A stretch of DNA of 64,000 bases from CAVSUB01 sp963730995 (GCA_963730995.1 CAVSUB010000013.1:2170001-2234000); one strand, 5' to 3'; numbered from the stretch's first letter, positions 1-8,154 are shown. Notes: generated by a model not told the origin, from the letters alone. Numbers and translations: made by a program.

Positions 1-989
1 ATAGTCGGCGTCGATCAGAATCGGCGTCTGGTTCGCGTCGCGATCGTGTGTGTCGTGCGGCGACGTCTGGATGTACCACTTCATCTTGCCCGTATCCACG
101 TCGAGCGCTACGAGCGAGCAGGTGTACAGGTTCGCGCCCTTGCGCACGTTCCCCGCATGTACAGGATGCGGATTCCCGGTGCCCCAGTACGTCAGGTTCA
201 GCTGCGGATCGTAGACGCCCTGCACCCACGTCGCGCCGCCGCCGTGCGCCATGATTTCCTTGTTGGGCCATGTTTCCGATCCGGGCTCTCCGGGTTTCGG
301 AATGGCGTCCCAACGCCATACGAGCTTGCCGCCGTTCAGGTCGCGCGCTTCGAGGAACCCGGGCATGTCGAGCTGATCGCCCGACATGCCGACCAGCAGT
401 CTGTCTTTCACGACGAGCGGCGCCGCGCTGATGTAGTAGCCGAACTTCCAGTCCGCGATCACGACTTCCCAGTTCTTCGCGCCGGTCTTCGCGTCGAGCG
501 AGATCAAGTGCGCGTCCGGCGTGCCGAAGTAGATCTGGTTCTTGAACAGCGTGACGCCGCGGCTGGCCAGGTGATCGCCGAACGACGTCCGAGAGAAATG
601 CCAGATCTCCTTGCCCGTGCGCGCATCGGCGGCCCACACGTTGTCCGGCACCGAGAAGTACACGACGCCGTCCACCATGAGCGTCGTAGCCTTGATCGCG
701 GTGCGCGTCTCGAACGCCCACGCCCGCGTCAACGAGCCGACGTTGGTCGTGTTGATCTGCTTGAGCGGGCTGAACCGCTGCCCCGTGTAGTCCCCGTTGT
801 GCTGCGGCCAGCTCGACCCCAGGCGCTTGAGCAGCAAGGCCGTATCGACGCCTTGCGCCGAGCTCTGTGCCCAAAGCCCGGCAGCGCACGCAAAAGAGTG
901 AGCAGCACCTTCTTCACTGCTCGCGGGGCCCCACCCCCGCTCGCTCTCGCTCGGCGGCTCCGCGCCTCGCTCGGGCCGCGGGCGCTCAT
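1..989 (-). CDS. PQQ-dependent dehydrogenase (quinoprotein), partial, apparent 1-base frameshift near the start
   Basis: The frame reading from about 888 to the window edge encodes the N-terminal part of a quinoprotein alcohol/glucose dehydrogenase-type beta-propeller: WPQHNGDYTGQRFSPLKQIN, then blades with VYFSVPDNVWAADARTGKEI and HGGGATWVQGVYDP. The family oxidises alcohols or sugars in the periplasm using PQQ. The C-terminus lies beyond base 1. An ATG at 987-989 overlaps the stop of the upstream cytochrome gene (ATGA), so translation is probably coupled. That frame gives a basic 24-residue leader and then VKKVLLTLL, but the rest of the signal peptide (FACAAGLWAQSSAQ) and the enzyme are in another frame. 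Adding one T to the TTTT run (plus strand AAAA, 892-895) joins them into an ordinary Sec signal peptide. The dehydrogenase assignment is firm; the exact start and the reality of the frameshift are not. Confidence 0.85.
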
Positions 990-1816
990 TTCAGTGTCGC
1001 CAGATACGCGAACATGTCGTGCATGTTGGCGTTCGTATATTTCGGAAGCAGCTCGAAATGCGTCGCCAGCGGATCGGTGACCTGCACTTTCACCGAATCC
1101 GACGGCCAGGATCGCTCGGGGCCATCGGCCGGCTTGATCATCACCTCGAACGCGTCCTGCCGCACCAGATCGCCGGTGAACTGCGCTCCGGTGCTCTCTG
1201 TCACCTTCGCTTTTTTCGCGACGCCGGTCGGATACATGAACCGCGCCTGCAATTCGATCGGCGGATACTTGCTGGCGACGCCTTTGAGGTCGCCCGTCGC
1301 CGAGTGACACGTGGCGCACTGCCCCGCGCCGTTGAAGTACGCCTTGCCGCGATCCGCGTTGCCTGTCAGGAGCTGCTTCAAATCATAGTCGCGTGACGGG
1401 CGCCGACCGCTCGTCAGATCGACTTCCGCGATTCGCGCTTTCAGGTATGCGACGATGTCCGCGACCTGCGCTGGCGTCAGCGGCACCACGGGCATCCCCT
1501 TCTCCGGACGTCCCGTTTGAATCAGCCGCGTGATGTCCGCACCCTTGTCGTCCAGCCGGATCACCGAGGAAAAAATCAGGTTTGGACCGCCGTTGCCGCC
1601 GGCCGCCGTCGGCCCGTGGCAAAACCCGCACGACGACCGGAACTGATCGTGACCGCGGTCGTACGCTTCGCGCGTGATCTCGACGCAGGGAATCCCGCTC
1701 CCGGGGCAGAATCGCAGTAGGTTCGGGTTCGCCCCGCGCTGCTGAGCCCATAGTGACGACGCCGCGGCCACGGCCGCGGCGAGCACGATGGCGAGAAGGA
1801 ACAGTCTGCGCCTCAT
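986..1816 (-). CDS. Secreted di-heme cytochrome c
   Basis: 276 residues. A Sec signal peptide (about 1-25, ending SLWAQ) precedes two class I cytochrome c domains. The heme motifs are CGFCH (about 63-67) and CATCH (about 167-171), with a Met-containing axial ligand candidate in KGMPVVPLTP (about 107). It would act in the periplasm as electron acceptor for the PQQ dehydrogenase encoded immediately downstream. Its stop overlaps the next ATG, and its own ATG at 1814-1816 overlaps the stop of the preceding gene, so three genes are translationally coupled. The start was chosen at MRRRLF because it gives a clean signal peptide; an in-frame extension upstream has no such feature. Confidence 0.9.
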   Translation of the reverse strand: MRRRLFLLAIVLAAAVAAASSLWAQQRGANPNLLRFCPGSGIPCVEITREAYDRGHDQFRSSCGFCHGPTAAGGNGGPNLIFSSVIRLDDKGADITRLIQTGRPEKGMPVVPLTPAQVADIVAYLKARIAEVDLTSGRRPSRDYDLKQLLTGNADRGKAYFNGAGQCATCHSATGDLKGVASKYPPIELQARFMYPTGVAKKAKVTESTGAQFTGDLVRQDAFEVMIKPADGPERSWPSDSVKVQVTDPLATHFELLPKYTNANMHDMFAYLATLK

Positions 1817-2448
1817 GAGCGCTTCACCGGCTTTCCGTACACTTCGATCCAGTCCACGCGCGATGACGCCGGTGTGCTGCCGCCGGGCGCGAGCTCGGTC
1901 CATCCGATCTCGTCGACTTTGGTGAGATCCGGCTTCTCCACCCATGCGCCTTCGACGATCGTCTCGATGTTCATCCGCCGCCAGCGGATACCCGCGATCG
2001 CAAACTCGCTCTCGTGCCAGTCCACGGTCGGGCCTTCCGCGTAGTCACTCACGATCCACATGCCGTCCGCGAGCTTGAGCGTGAGGCGCAAGCTGCGGAA
2101 GCCGGTCTGTTTGGTCCGCCAGCGGACCTTCGCGAGTCCAGTCAGGTCCACGAACGCGTCTTTGCTGCGGAGCGAAATCGCGCAGCTCGACGGACACGAT
2201 CCGAGCCAGATGTAGTACGGGTCGTCCTTGGGCGTGTCGTGATGACTCTTTCGGACACCATCTTTCCCGGGTCCGTATAGCCCCAGCAGCAGTGCCGGGT
2301 TGGCCACGTGCTCCTGGGTCACGGGCGCTGCCGCGGCGATTTCTTTCCAGTCTTCGCGGAAGAACAAGGACGGCCGGCTGTCCTCGGGCGCCTGCGCGGC
2401 GGCGTGCAGCACCAGCAGGAATGGCGCGGCCAGAAGGAGTCTGGGCAT
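1813..2448 (-). CDS. Secreted CIA30/carbohydrate-binding-like protein, first gene of the PQQ operon
   Basis: 211 residues with a Sec signal peptide (LLLAAPFLLVLHAAAQA). The rest is a predicted beta-sandwich with stretches such as FVDLTGLAKVRWRTKQTGF, LRLTLKLADGMWIVSD and DEIGWTELAPGG, which resemble the CIA30/NADH-ubiquinone-assembly or galactose-binding-like fold. No catalytic motif is recognisable. It overlaps the cytochrome gene by four bases (ATGA), so it probably works with the periplasmic dehydrogenase, perhaps in substrate binding; that role is inference from position. Could also be listed simply as a conserved hypothetical. Confidence 0.75.
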   Translation of the reverse strand: MPRLLLAAPFLLVLHAAAQAPEDSRPSLFFREDWKEIAAAAPVTQEHVANPALLLGLYGPGKDGVRKSHHDTPKDDPYYIWLGSCPSSCAISLRSKDAFVDLTGLAKVRWRTKQTGFRSLRLTLKLADGMWIVSDYAEGPTVDWHESEFAIAGIRWRRMNIETIVEGAWVEKPDLTKVDEIGWTELAPGGSTPASSRVDWIEVYGKPVKRS

Positions 2449-2761
2449 GGGCGATCTCCACGGGGAGTATACGTCCGGCGCCCGCCGCCGTGGACGCGCT
2501 CACAACAGAGATCGCCCAACACGCGCACCGCCGCTGTCAGGTTTTTCGATGCTAAGATCCGCGCGCAGAGAGACATGCGGTTGGAGTTTTGTGCCGAACG
2601 GAGATTCTCGAGGTTGCTGCGGTCACCATTGCTGAACCGAACTCGAATGTTTCTGGACTGTGGTGCATTCCCATACGGCCGTAGCAGTCGATGCGAAGGA
2701 ACGAGCCCGCCTCGGCTGAAGCCCGGTGTTGGGCGGACATACTTGCCAGAGATCCCAAACC
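2449..2761. other. Intergenic region with attC-like inverted repeat
   Basis: No gene is supported here. GCCCAACAC at 2514-2522 is repeated in inverted form at 2726-2734 (GTGTTGGGC). The right copy contains GTTGGGC, which fits the GTTRRRY core of integron attC sites. It is preceded by CGGCTGAAGCC, which resembles the inner pairing arm of attC sites. The left copy fits RYYYAAC. The span of about 221 bases is longer than usual attC sites. The right end lies 27 bases before the YdeI fragment, the spacing expected of a gene cassette. Reading this as an attC remnant is inference. Confidence 0.35.
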
Positions 2762-2884
2762 GTGAAGACATTTGTCGCTCAGTCTGTTGTGCAGTGGCGC
2801 AATTGGCTCGACGAGCACCACGGCTCAGAGTCTGAGGTCTGGCTCATCTTCCAGAAGCTGCATATTACAACCCCACCGGCCTGA
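2762..2884 (+). pseudogene. N-terminal fragment of a YdeI/OmpD-associated family gene
   Basis: GTG-started 40-codon reading frame. Its product, KTFVAQSVVQWRNWLDEHHG followed by SESEVWLIFQKLH, matches the start of YdeI/OmpD-associated (bacteriocin-protection-like) proteins, which normally run about 190 residues. The match stops after LIFQKLH, and five unrelated codons lead to TGA at 2882-2884. The 3' end overlaps the convergent anti-sigma-like gene. The fragment begins right after an attC-like sequence, consistent with a truncated gene cassette. Identification is from sequence pattern only. Confidence 0.6.
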
Positions 2885-3284
2885 CCTGCCGGTGCATCAC
2901 GTAGCATGCCGTCCAGGCGGCTGCGGCGACGCTCCAGAACGACCACATCAGGCCGGCATGACGTCCCAGTATCAGAAACTCGATGCCGCGCTTGTCGAAA
3001 CTGAAGACCAGGGGCAGCAGGGTGAAGAGAATCGCACCTGCCAGGAACATGGTTCGCAAGAAGATGAACCTGCGGGTTTCAGTGAGCGTCCTCAACTCGA
3101 GGTCACTGGGCGGACCGCCGGGCGACATCCCGATCGGCGGCAGCGCGCCGGCCGCCTCGATCTTCGACGCAAACGCGGGATTCTGGCGCGCGTGGCCTTC
3201 GACCAGCGCTCTGGTGTCGGCTGACGCTTCACCCGCAAGGTACAGCGTAAGCAGATCGTCCATCACCTCGTCGGTTAGCTTCAT
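2865..3284 (-). CDS. Putative anti-sigma factor (membrane protein)
   Basis: 139 residues. The N-terminal segment MKLTDEVMDDLLTLYLAGEA resembles the short helical sigma-binding region of acidobacterial anti-sigma factors, although no HxxxCxxC zinc motif is present. Two hydrophobic segments follow (about 77-92, FLRTMFLAGAILFTLLPLVF, and about 108-127, LMWSFWSVAAAAWTACYVM), indicating a membrane anchor. It starts inside the end of the ECF sigma gene (four-base ATGA overlap), the usual sigma/anti-sigma arrangement. The anti-sigma role is inferred from context. Confidence 0.7.
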   Translation of the reverse strand: MKLTDEVMDDLLTLYLAGEASADTRALVEGHARQNPAFASKIEAAGALPPIGMSPGGPPSDLELRTLTETRRFIFLRTMFLAGAILFTLLPLVFSFDKRGIEFLILGRHAGLMWSFWSVAAAAWTACYVMHRQVRPVGL

Positions 3285-3763
3285 TGCGATCTCCCTGGCG
3301 ACTCCGTGGCCGCCGCTATGAGTTTGAGACGCGCCCGGTGGACCCGGATCTTCACGGTGTTGACGGCAATTCCGATCAGCCGCCCGATCTCCTCGTACTC
3401 GACGCCAATCGCCGCCAGCATCAAGGGCTCTCGGTACTCGATCGGAAGCGCGCGAATCGCGTCGAGCGTGCGGCGCAACTCGATCCTGGCCTCGGCATTC
3501 GGCGTGACGACCTGGTCGGGCACCTGCGCGTCCGGCCAGCGGCTGGCGAACCGTCCTCGGTCATGGGCGAGATTCCGGGCGATCGCGAGCAGGTAGGCCT
3601 TCGCGGTCTCCACCCGGATCCGGTCGCGGCCCACCCACGCGCGCAGAAACGTCTCGGATGTGATCTCTGCAGCGGCGTCGTCGCTCGCCGTCAGGGAGCG
3701 CGCGAACCTGTAGACGTCCTTCGCATGCGCTTCGTAGAGACTGTGAAATGCCGTGCCGTGCAT
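3281..3763 (-). CDS. ECF RNA polymerase sigma factor
   Basis: 160 residues, normal for a minimal ECF sigma-70 factor. Region 2 is visible as LYEAHAKDVYRFARSLTASD through FLRAWVGRDRI. Region 4 is visible as LDAIRALPIEYREPLMLAAIG with the helix-turn-helix VEYEEIGRLIGIAVNTVKIR. It would direct RNA polymerase to a stress or envelope regulon and be held inactive by the overlapping downstream membrane protein. The start at MHGTAFHSLYEAH places region 2 at the expected distance from the N-terminus. Confidence 0.9.
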   Translation of the reverse strand: MHGTAFHSLYEAHAKDVYRFARSLTASDDAAAEITSETFLRAWVGRDRIRVETAKAYLLAIARNLAHDRGRFASRWPDAQVPDQVVTPNAEARIELRRTLDAIRALPIEYREPLMLAAIGVEYEEIGRLIGIAVNTVKIRVHRARLKLIAAATESPGRSQ

Positions 3764-4042
3764 CGTGGTCAGGTAGGATACGGAGATCAGCCTCGCGGGT
3801 TACGGGACGACGTGCGGCGCGGTTCACCGGCGGGAGGCGAATCGCTACGTACGACTCTGCAGTGCCATCCTGTAGCAGCCCGGGATTGCGCGGTCGGGAC
3901 TCGACCCGCGCCGTATGTCGCGGCCCGCGGCGCTCTGTGGGTGGCCTGGGAGGAGGAGTTCGGCGAGACCTGGTTCTACGAGCGTGGCGTACGGTGATTT
4001 GCGCGGAGACGCTGTGTTCGGAACGATCTGGGGCTTCGGGTT

Positions 4043-4066
4043 GGGGTCAGACCTGGGTCTGACCCC
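4043..4066. repeat. REP-like perfect inverted repeat (GGGGTCAGACC)
   Basis: GGGGTCAGACC (4043-4053), a two-base TG centre, and GGTCTGACCCC (4056-4066) form an 11-base-pair perfect hairpin. This core is a common form of the REP sequences mobilised by REP-associated tyrosine transposases (RAYT). No transposase is present in the window, so it would be a dispersed copy. Confidence 0.7.
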
Positions 4067-4086
4067 ACTATCACTGGAGAGCGACT

Positions 4087-4103
4087 TGGGGCAGCCTGCC
4101 CCA
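4087..4103. repeat. Small hairpin TGGGGCA-GCC-TGCCCCA
   Basis: A seven-base-pair perfect stem with a three-base loop, 20 bases after the REP-like hairpin and directly after the stop of the minus-strand gene at 4105. It could be the second half of a REP doublet or a weak terminator; no T-run follows on either strand. Confidence 0.5.
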
Positions 4104-4104
4104 G

Positions 4105-4281
4105 CTACTCCTGATCGTCCGCCTCCTTCGTGAGCTCCTCGCGGCGCCGATCTTCCTCTTCCTCGGTTTCTCCAAGGCTCGTCGTTTCGCCACCGCGCTC
4201 GATGCCAAGGACATCGCCCGGCTGCGCCCGCTCGGTCTTAGGATCAGGCCACCCTGAGCTGGCCTTCGGATCGTCTGCCAT
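4105..4281 (-). CDS. Small acidic hypothetical protein
   Basis: 58 residues beginning MADDPKASSGWPDPKTERAQ and ending in a charged tail (GETEEEEDRRREELTKEADDQE region). It is very hydrophilic and probably disordered. An AGGAGG ribosome-binding site lies six bases before the ATG at 4279-4281, which decides the start against a longer frame that runs upstream through non-coding-looking sequence. Function unknown. Confidence 0.65.
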   Translation of the reverse strand: MADDPKASSGWPDPKTERAQPGDVLGIERGGETTSLGETEEEEDRRREELTKEADDQE

Positions 4282-4418
4282 AGATCGCCTCCTGTTGATG
4301 TCATTCTCTCTCTGGCCGGCAGATTCTGCCAGAGTTAGATGACGGTGCTGCAACAATTCCTGCGGCTTCGCGGGTCTTGTTTCAACGCTCGCCGCTGCTG
4401 TCGACGAGGTCACCTGGA

Positions 4419-4694
4419 TTAGCTGTCCCTCTGTTCCTGACCCGCGAGGCGTGACCGAGGAACAACCTGCCGCCAACCCTGTGCGATCAACTTGCGCTTC
4501 CATCGTTCGGCGAGCGCAAACGCTTCCTGGGCATTGATACAGCGTCTCGTCAGGAACGTATCTCCATTGATCACAACGCGGAGCTCCCAATCCCGGGACC
4601 ACGATAGCAGCGCACAGCGAGCGTTGCCCTCCGGGCCGCGGAGCGTCCACAGGGTTCCAACATCGTTGGCACTTCTCCGTGATCGCGTGAGCAT
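4419..4694 (-). CDS. Small conserved hypothetical protein
   Basis: 91 residues. The core LLSWSRDWELRVVINGDTFL followed by AQEAFALAERWKRKLIAQGW looks like a compact alpha/beta protein of a type seen as small hypotheticals in Acidobacteria. No catalytic motif, signal peptide or membrane segment. It precedes the acidic-protein gene on the same strand by about 140 bases. Function unknown. Confidence 0.55.
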   Translation of the reverse strand: MLTRSRRSANDVGTLWTLRGPEGNARCALLSWSRDWELRVVINGDTFLTRRCINAQEAFALAERWKRKLIAQGWRQVVPRSRLAGQEQRDS

Positions 4695-4816
4695 CGCTAT
4701 CCTTTCTGGCGAATACCCAAGGATTGTAAACAGCTCCTGTGATTACGGTGTGTCAACGGCGCAACAGCCGCATGACGGCCCGGTCGGACGCGCCAGGGGT
4801 TCGCCTCCGGCAGGGC

Positions 4817-5890
4817 TCAATGCACCAAAAAGACGAGCTCGAGCAGGATGAGAATGACGACGATCGTTTCCAGGAACTCGCCTCGCGCCATCGACGTGTG
4901 CTCGACGGCGAAGCGGTAGATGTCATCCACCGTCTTGAGTTTCTCGCGAACGTTCCCCTTCCACTGCTCGAGTCCGAGCCTGGCAGCGGTCATGGCAAAT
5001 AGACGCGCCGCGTAGACGTCGCCGGCGATCTTCAGCGCATTCTCCGCCTTATCCGTGAGCTCGTTGACGTCGATGAAGAGCGCATGAATCTGCCGCGCTG
5101 TGCGGGCGTAGCGACGACCGATCCACGGCGGCCGCCAGCCACCGCGCTGGAGCCGCGCGTACGTGCGCGCCAGCTCCACGTCGAGCAGGTGGTCGTAGTA
5201 ACGAAACTCGAGAAGCTGCGAGTTGGCGAATTCAAGAATCTCGAGCACGCCGGACGCACCACTCTGCGAGTCGTATACGAGCGCGCTGTTCCAGGTCGCA
5301 ACGACGACGTCGGAGGTGTAGTAGGACAGGCGATGGCGGAGTACTTCTTCACGCTCCTGGCTGCTCAGCTGTTGGCGCTCGTTGCGTAGCAGCTGAGCGA
5401 TGAGGTTACCGCGCGTCGAGAGCAGTGCCTCCGCAGTCTCGCCGGACCCATCCGAGAAGACCGTGAAGACGAAATAGTCCTCGTTGAGAAACTGACCCTC
5501 GCGCAGCTTCGTGACGGCGCCGGCGATGCGCGCCAGCAGTTCGCGGCACAGACGTTCCGCGTGCTTCTCGAGCCTCCCGTCCTCCTGCCATTCCAGACCC
5601 GACTCGAGCAACGCGTCCCATGCGTCCGGCAGCTCGCGGGTGAAGGCGACGGAGATCACGCCATAGTCGAACGCTTTCAACCGTACGCGAAACCCCTGGA
5701 CATCAGCGAAACCGATAGCGGCGCCGTCCATCGTCAGTGGCGGCTGTTGATACTGGACGTAGGGCGGCGTCGCGGGGCGCGGCGCAAGCCGCGCCGATAC
5801 CGTGACGTCAATCTGCGCACCGACAGCCTCGAGGTCAATCGCATCCCCGACCTCGAACAGGAAGAAGGCGGTCAAGTGACCATGCGGCAT
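4817..5890 (-). CDS. RMD1/DUF155 family membrane-anchored protein
   Basis: 357 residues from the ATG at 5888-5890. The N-terminal half is mixed alpha/beta, with a DEDYFVFTVF-type stretch (QFLNEDYFVFTVFSDG). The C-terminal half carries the family's helical block: LLEFRYYDHLLDVELARTYA, ELTDKAENALKIAGDVYAAR and LKTVDDIYRFAVEHTSMARG, then one C-terminal transmembrane helix (FLETIVVILILLELVFLVH). This matches the RMD1/YagE (DUF155) family, known in eukaryotic mitochondria and scattered bacteria, with no settled bacterial biochemistry. A TTG-started extension to 5923 is possible but lacks support. Confidence 0.8.
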   Translation of the reverse strand: MPHGHLTAFFLFEVGDAIDLEAVGAQIDVTVSARLAPRPATPPYVQYQQPPLTMDGAAIGFADVQGFRVRLKAFDYGVISVAFTRELPDAWDALLESGLEWQEDGRLEKHAERLCRELLARIAGAVTKLREGQFLNEDYFVFTVFSDGSGETAEALLSTRGNLIAQLLRNERQQLSSQEREEVLRHRLSYYTSDVVVATWNSALVYDSQSGASGVLEILEFANSQLLEFRYYDHLLDVELARTYARLQRGGWRPPWIGRRYARTARQIHALFIDVNELTDKAENALKIAGDVYAARLFAMTAARLGLEQWKGNVREKLKTVDDIYRFAVEHTSMARGEFLETIVVILILLELVFLVH

Positions 5891-6112
5891 AGGTTGCGCC
5901 CCAATAGTAGTGCGAAGCTGCAACCTTCCCCCGGGAGGTCTCCGGACCTCGAGCGAAGCTCACCCCCGGCCGTTACAGCGCCGGCATGAGCGGCTCACTC
6001 ACGATTGCGATGGGTTACGCAATCGACCGGCCGCTGGCGCGCGTAGCGACCAGAGCGTCCCCACGTGCGGGCTGAAGGCGGGTGCTGAAGGTGAGTGCGT
6101 CCGAGGGCAGGG

Positions 6113-6325
6113 CTAATCGCCGACGACAGCGGGTCCCGTTGCCGGCTTTCCGCATTTCAATTCCGTCCACTTGTGCCCGCATGCGATGCACCGATAGTAA
6201 ATCTGCATCGACGTTCGGAGCGTGATCTGAGCCATGTCCTCGGTGCAGGCAGGGCAATGAGGCTCCGGAGAGCGAGCCGTCGCGCGTCGGTCGAATGAGG
6301 GCGACACGGGAATCATAGGCGCCAT
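6113..6325 (-). CDS. Small zinc-ribbon protein
   Basis: About 70 residues with two cysteine pairs, HCPACTEDM and YYRCIACGHKW, spaced like a CPxC/CxxC zinc ribbon. Such proteins bind nucleic acid or act as small regulators. The start at MAPMIPVSP is a guess among three in-frame candidates and no clear ribosome-binding site is visible. It stands alone between two opposing neighbours. Confidence 0.5.
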   Translation of the reverse strand: MAPMIPVSPSFDRRATARSPEPHCPACTEDMAQITLRTSMQIYYRCIACGHKWTELKCGKPATGPAVVGD

Positions 6326-6452
6326 ACTGTCAGACGACGCTCGGAGTAGCAAACCGCACTCTCTAACGGCCTGCTCGGCTTTGATCGGCTCCCGCTGGCT
6401 CCTGGCGCTACCGGGCCGCTGCGAGTTGTCGGAGCCATGGCTTCCGGATATC

Positions 6453-7331
6453 TCAGTCTACGGTCGACACGTCCAGCGCGCCGAGCCGCGCCGGATCGCC
6501 AATGACCTCGATCTCGGTGATCTTGCCGTCCGCGATCTTGAAGGTGAGCGCTCTGGACAATCGTCCCCGCGACGCCAGCACGACGCCGATGGCCCCATTC
6601 ACGAGCGCGGGCCGCACGAGCCGCGCGAGGTGCCCGAAGGCGACCGCCTGCTTCGCCCAGACCGCCGCGCCGCGGACCTCGGCCGGCGCGCCGGACGGGG
6701 CCGTCAGGTCGGTGCGAACGACGAGGCCCGGATCGAGGACGGCGAGCAGGCCTTCGAAGTCGCCGCCGCGTAACGCCGTCAGAAAGACATCGACGACCTC
6801 ACGCTGCCGAACGAGATCGGGGTCGGACGCTCCCGCGCCGCCGCGCACGCGGCGCCGCGCACGGCTGGCGAGCTGGCGCGTCGCCTCTGCGGAACGGCCG
6901 ACGATGGGCGCGATCTCCTCGAACGGCACGGCAAACATGTCGTGCAGCACGAAGGCGAGGCGTTCCGCCGGCGTCAGCCTGTCGAGCACGACGAGCAGCG
7001 CGAGCCCGACAGAATCAGCGAGGACCGCTTCATGCTCGGGGCTGCTCCCGCTCGGGCCGGTTGCGATCGGCTCCGGCGCCTGCGGGGCGAACGGCTCCTC
7101 GCGCCGCGATTTGCGCGACCGCAGCATGTCGAGGCACACGCGTGCGACGACGGTGGTCAGCCATCCGCCGAGGTTGTCGATGCCCGTGGTATCGGCGCGG
7201 CTGAGTCGCAGCCACGCCTCCTGAACGGCATCGTCCACCTCGCTCGACGAGCCGAGCATCCGATAAGCCACGGCCCGCAGGTGGGTTCGGTTCTCTTCGA
7301 ATCGCTCGGCCAGATAGTCGCGTTCGGTCAT
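6453..7331 (-). CDS. ECF41-type RNA polymerase sigma factor (SigJ-like) with SnoaL-like C-terminal domain
   Basis: 292 residues. Region 2 (LRAVAYRMLGSSSEVDDAVQ and GGWLTTVVARVCLDMLRSRK) is followed by region 4 (DRLTPAERLAFVLHDMFAVP, IAPIVGRSAEATRQLASRAR). A C-terminal NTF2/SnoaL-like domain of about 110 residues follows (VVDVFLTALRGGDFEGLLAV onward). This fused domain is typical of ECF41 sigma factors and modulates their activity, so no separate anti-sigma factor is expected or seen. The ATG at 7329-7331 has GGGGAA about nine bases upstream. Confidence 0.9.
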   Translation of the reverse strand: MTERDYLAERFEENRTHLRAVAYRMLGSSSEVDDAVQEAWLRLSRADTTGIDNLGGWLTTVVARVCLDMLRSRKSRREEPFAPQAPEPIATGPSGSSPEHEAVLADSVGLALLVVLDRLTPAERLAFVLHDMFAVPFEEIAPIVGRSAEATRQLASRARRRVRGGAGASDPDLVRQREVVDVFLTALRGGDFEGLLAVLDPGLVVRTDLTAPSGAPAEVRGAAVWAKQAVAFGHLARLVRPALVNGAIGVVLASRGRLSRALTFKIADGKITEIEVIGDPARLGALDVSTVD

Positions 7332-7531
7332 CGGTGACACTTCCCCTTGCGTTCCGTCATACCGCTGACGGACGAACGGCGCTCAATGTGACAAGGCGAG
7401 TCCGTTGCCGCGATGCTCTCGAACTGCTCTCCGCTAAACAGCAGTCTTCGCTCATCGGTCACATTCTCCCGCTGCGTTTCGTCATCGCAATGACGCGGCC
7501 ACGCCCGCGAAAATGTACATTAGGAGGAACC

Positions 7532-7924
7532 ATGAAGATCAAATTGACCAGCGTGTACGTCGCCGACCAGGAGAAGGCCCTGCGCTTCTATACCGGAGTG
7601 CTGGGCTTTGTGAAGAAGGCTGACTTCAGCAAGCCGCCGTTTCGCTGGCTGACGGTGGCCTCACCAGAGGACCCGGACGGCACGGAGCTGCAGCTGGCGC
7701 TCAACGACAACCCGGCGGCCAAAGCCTACCAGCAGGCGATTTTCCAGCAAGGCCAGCCCGCGGCCATGTTCTTCACCGACGACGTCCAGGCCGACTACGA
7801 GCGGATGAAAGCGCGGGGTGCCGAGTTCACGATGCCACCGACGGACGTGACCGGCTCGAAGATCGCCATGCTGAACGACACCTGCGGCAATCTCATTCAG
7901 GTCACGCAACTGATGCGCTGGTAG
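7532..7924 (+). CDS. VOC-superfamily (glyoxalase/bleomycin-resistance-like) protein
   Basis: 130 residues, one VOC module pair: KLTSVYVADQEKALRFYTGV at the start and the C-terminal half VQADYERMKARGAEFTMPPT through MLNDTCGNLIQV. These are usually metal-dependent lyases, dioxygenases or antibiotic-binding proteins; the substrate is not readable. AGGAGG sits six bases before the ATG. It is divergent from the ECF41 sigma gene, and VOC proteins are frequently encoded next to such sigma factors, so it may be in that regulon (inference). Confidence 0.85.
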   Translation: MKIKLTSVYVADQEKALRFYTGVLGFVKKADFSKPPFRWLTVASPEDPDGTELQLALNDNPAAKAYQQAIFQQGQPAAMFFTDDVQADYERMKARGAEFTMPPTDVTGSKIAMLNDTCGNLIQVTQLMRW

Positions 7925-8154
7925 GGCGGACGTTCAGCAGCCTTCCGGGAGCGCTGCTGACTGCATACCCGGCGTTGCTTCCTGGCAAGGCAACGACAGT
8001 GACGGCGTTCGTGTGCGGCGGCCGCTTCGAGCACGAGGCCGTCGCGTCACTCCTGCTGGAGCGATCCATCGCGCTCGATGCCGACATCGGGAAACAGGTC
8101 GATTGAAGCCTTGGCCGCCTCGTCTTCGTCAAGTACTTTGGTAGGATTTCGCGC

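Larger units (their letters stand above)
3764..4104. other. Intergenic region with two REP-like hairpins
   Basis: No complete gene is supported. A plus-strand frame ending at 3997 (ALWVAWEEEFGETWFYERG) looks protein-like and could be the tail of a lost gene, but it has no start or recognisable family. The 3' part holds two perfect hairpins that separate the sigma/anti-sigma unit from the small acidic-protein gene. Confidence 0.5.

Noticed and set aside
46..1080. Plus-strand open frame of 344 codons
   Set aside because: It is the antisense shadow of the PQQ dehydrogenase and cytochrome genes; its product is Arg/Val-rich without family features.
4282..4650. Longer version of the small acidic protein gene
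   Set aside because: The added residues look non-coding and a strong AGGAGG supports the ATG at 4281.
7925..8154. Protein-like plus-strand stretch ending at 8106
   Set aside because: No start codon, no recognisable family and only about 50 codons; not enough to call a remnant.
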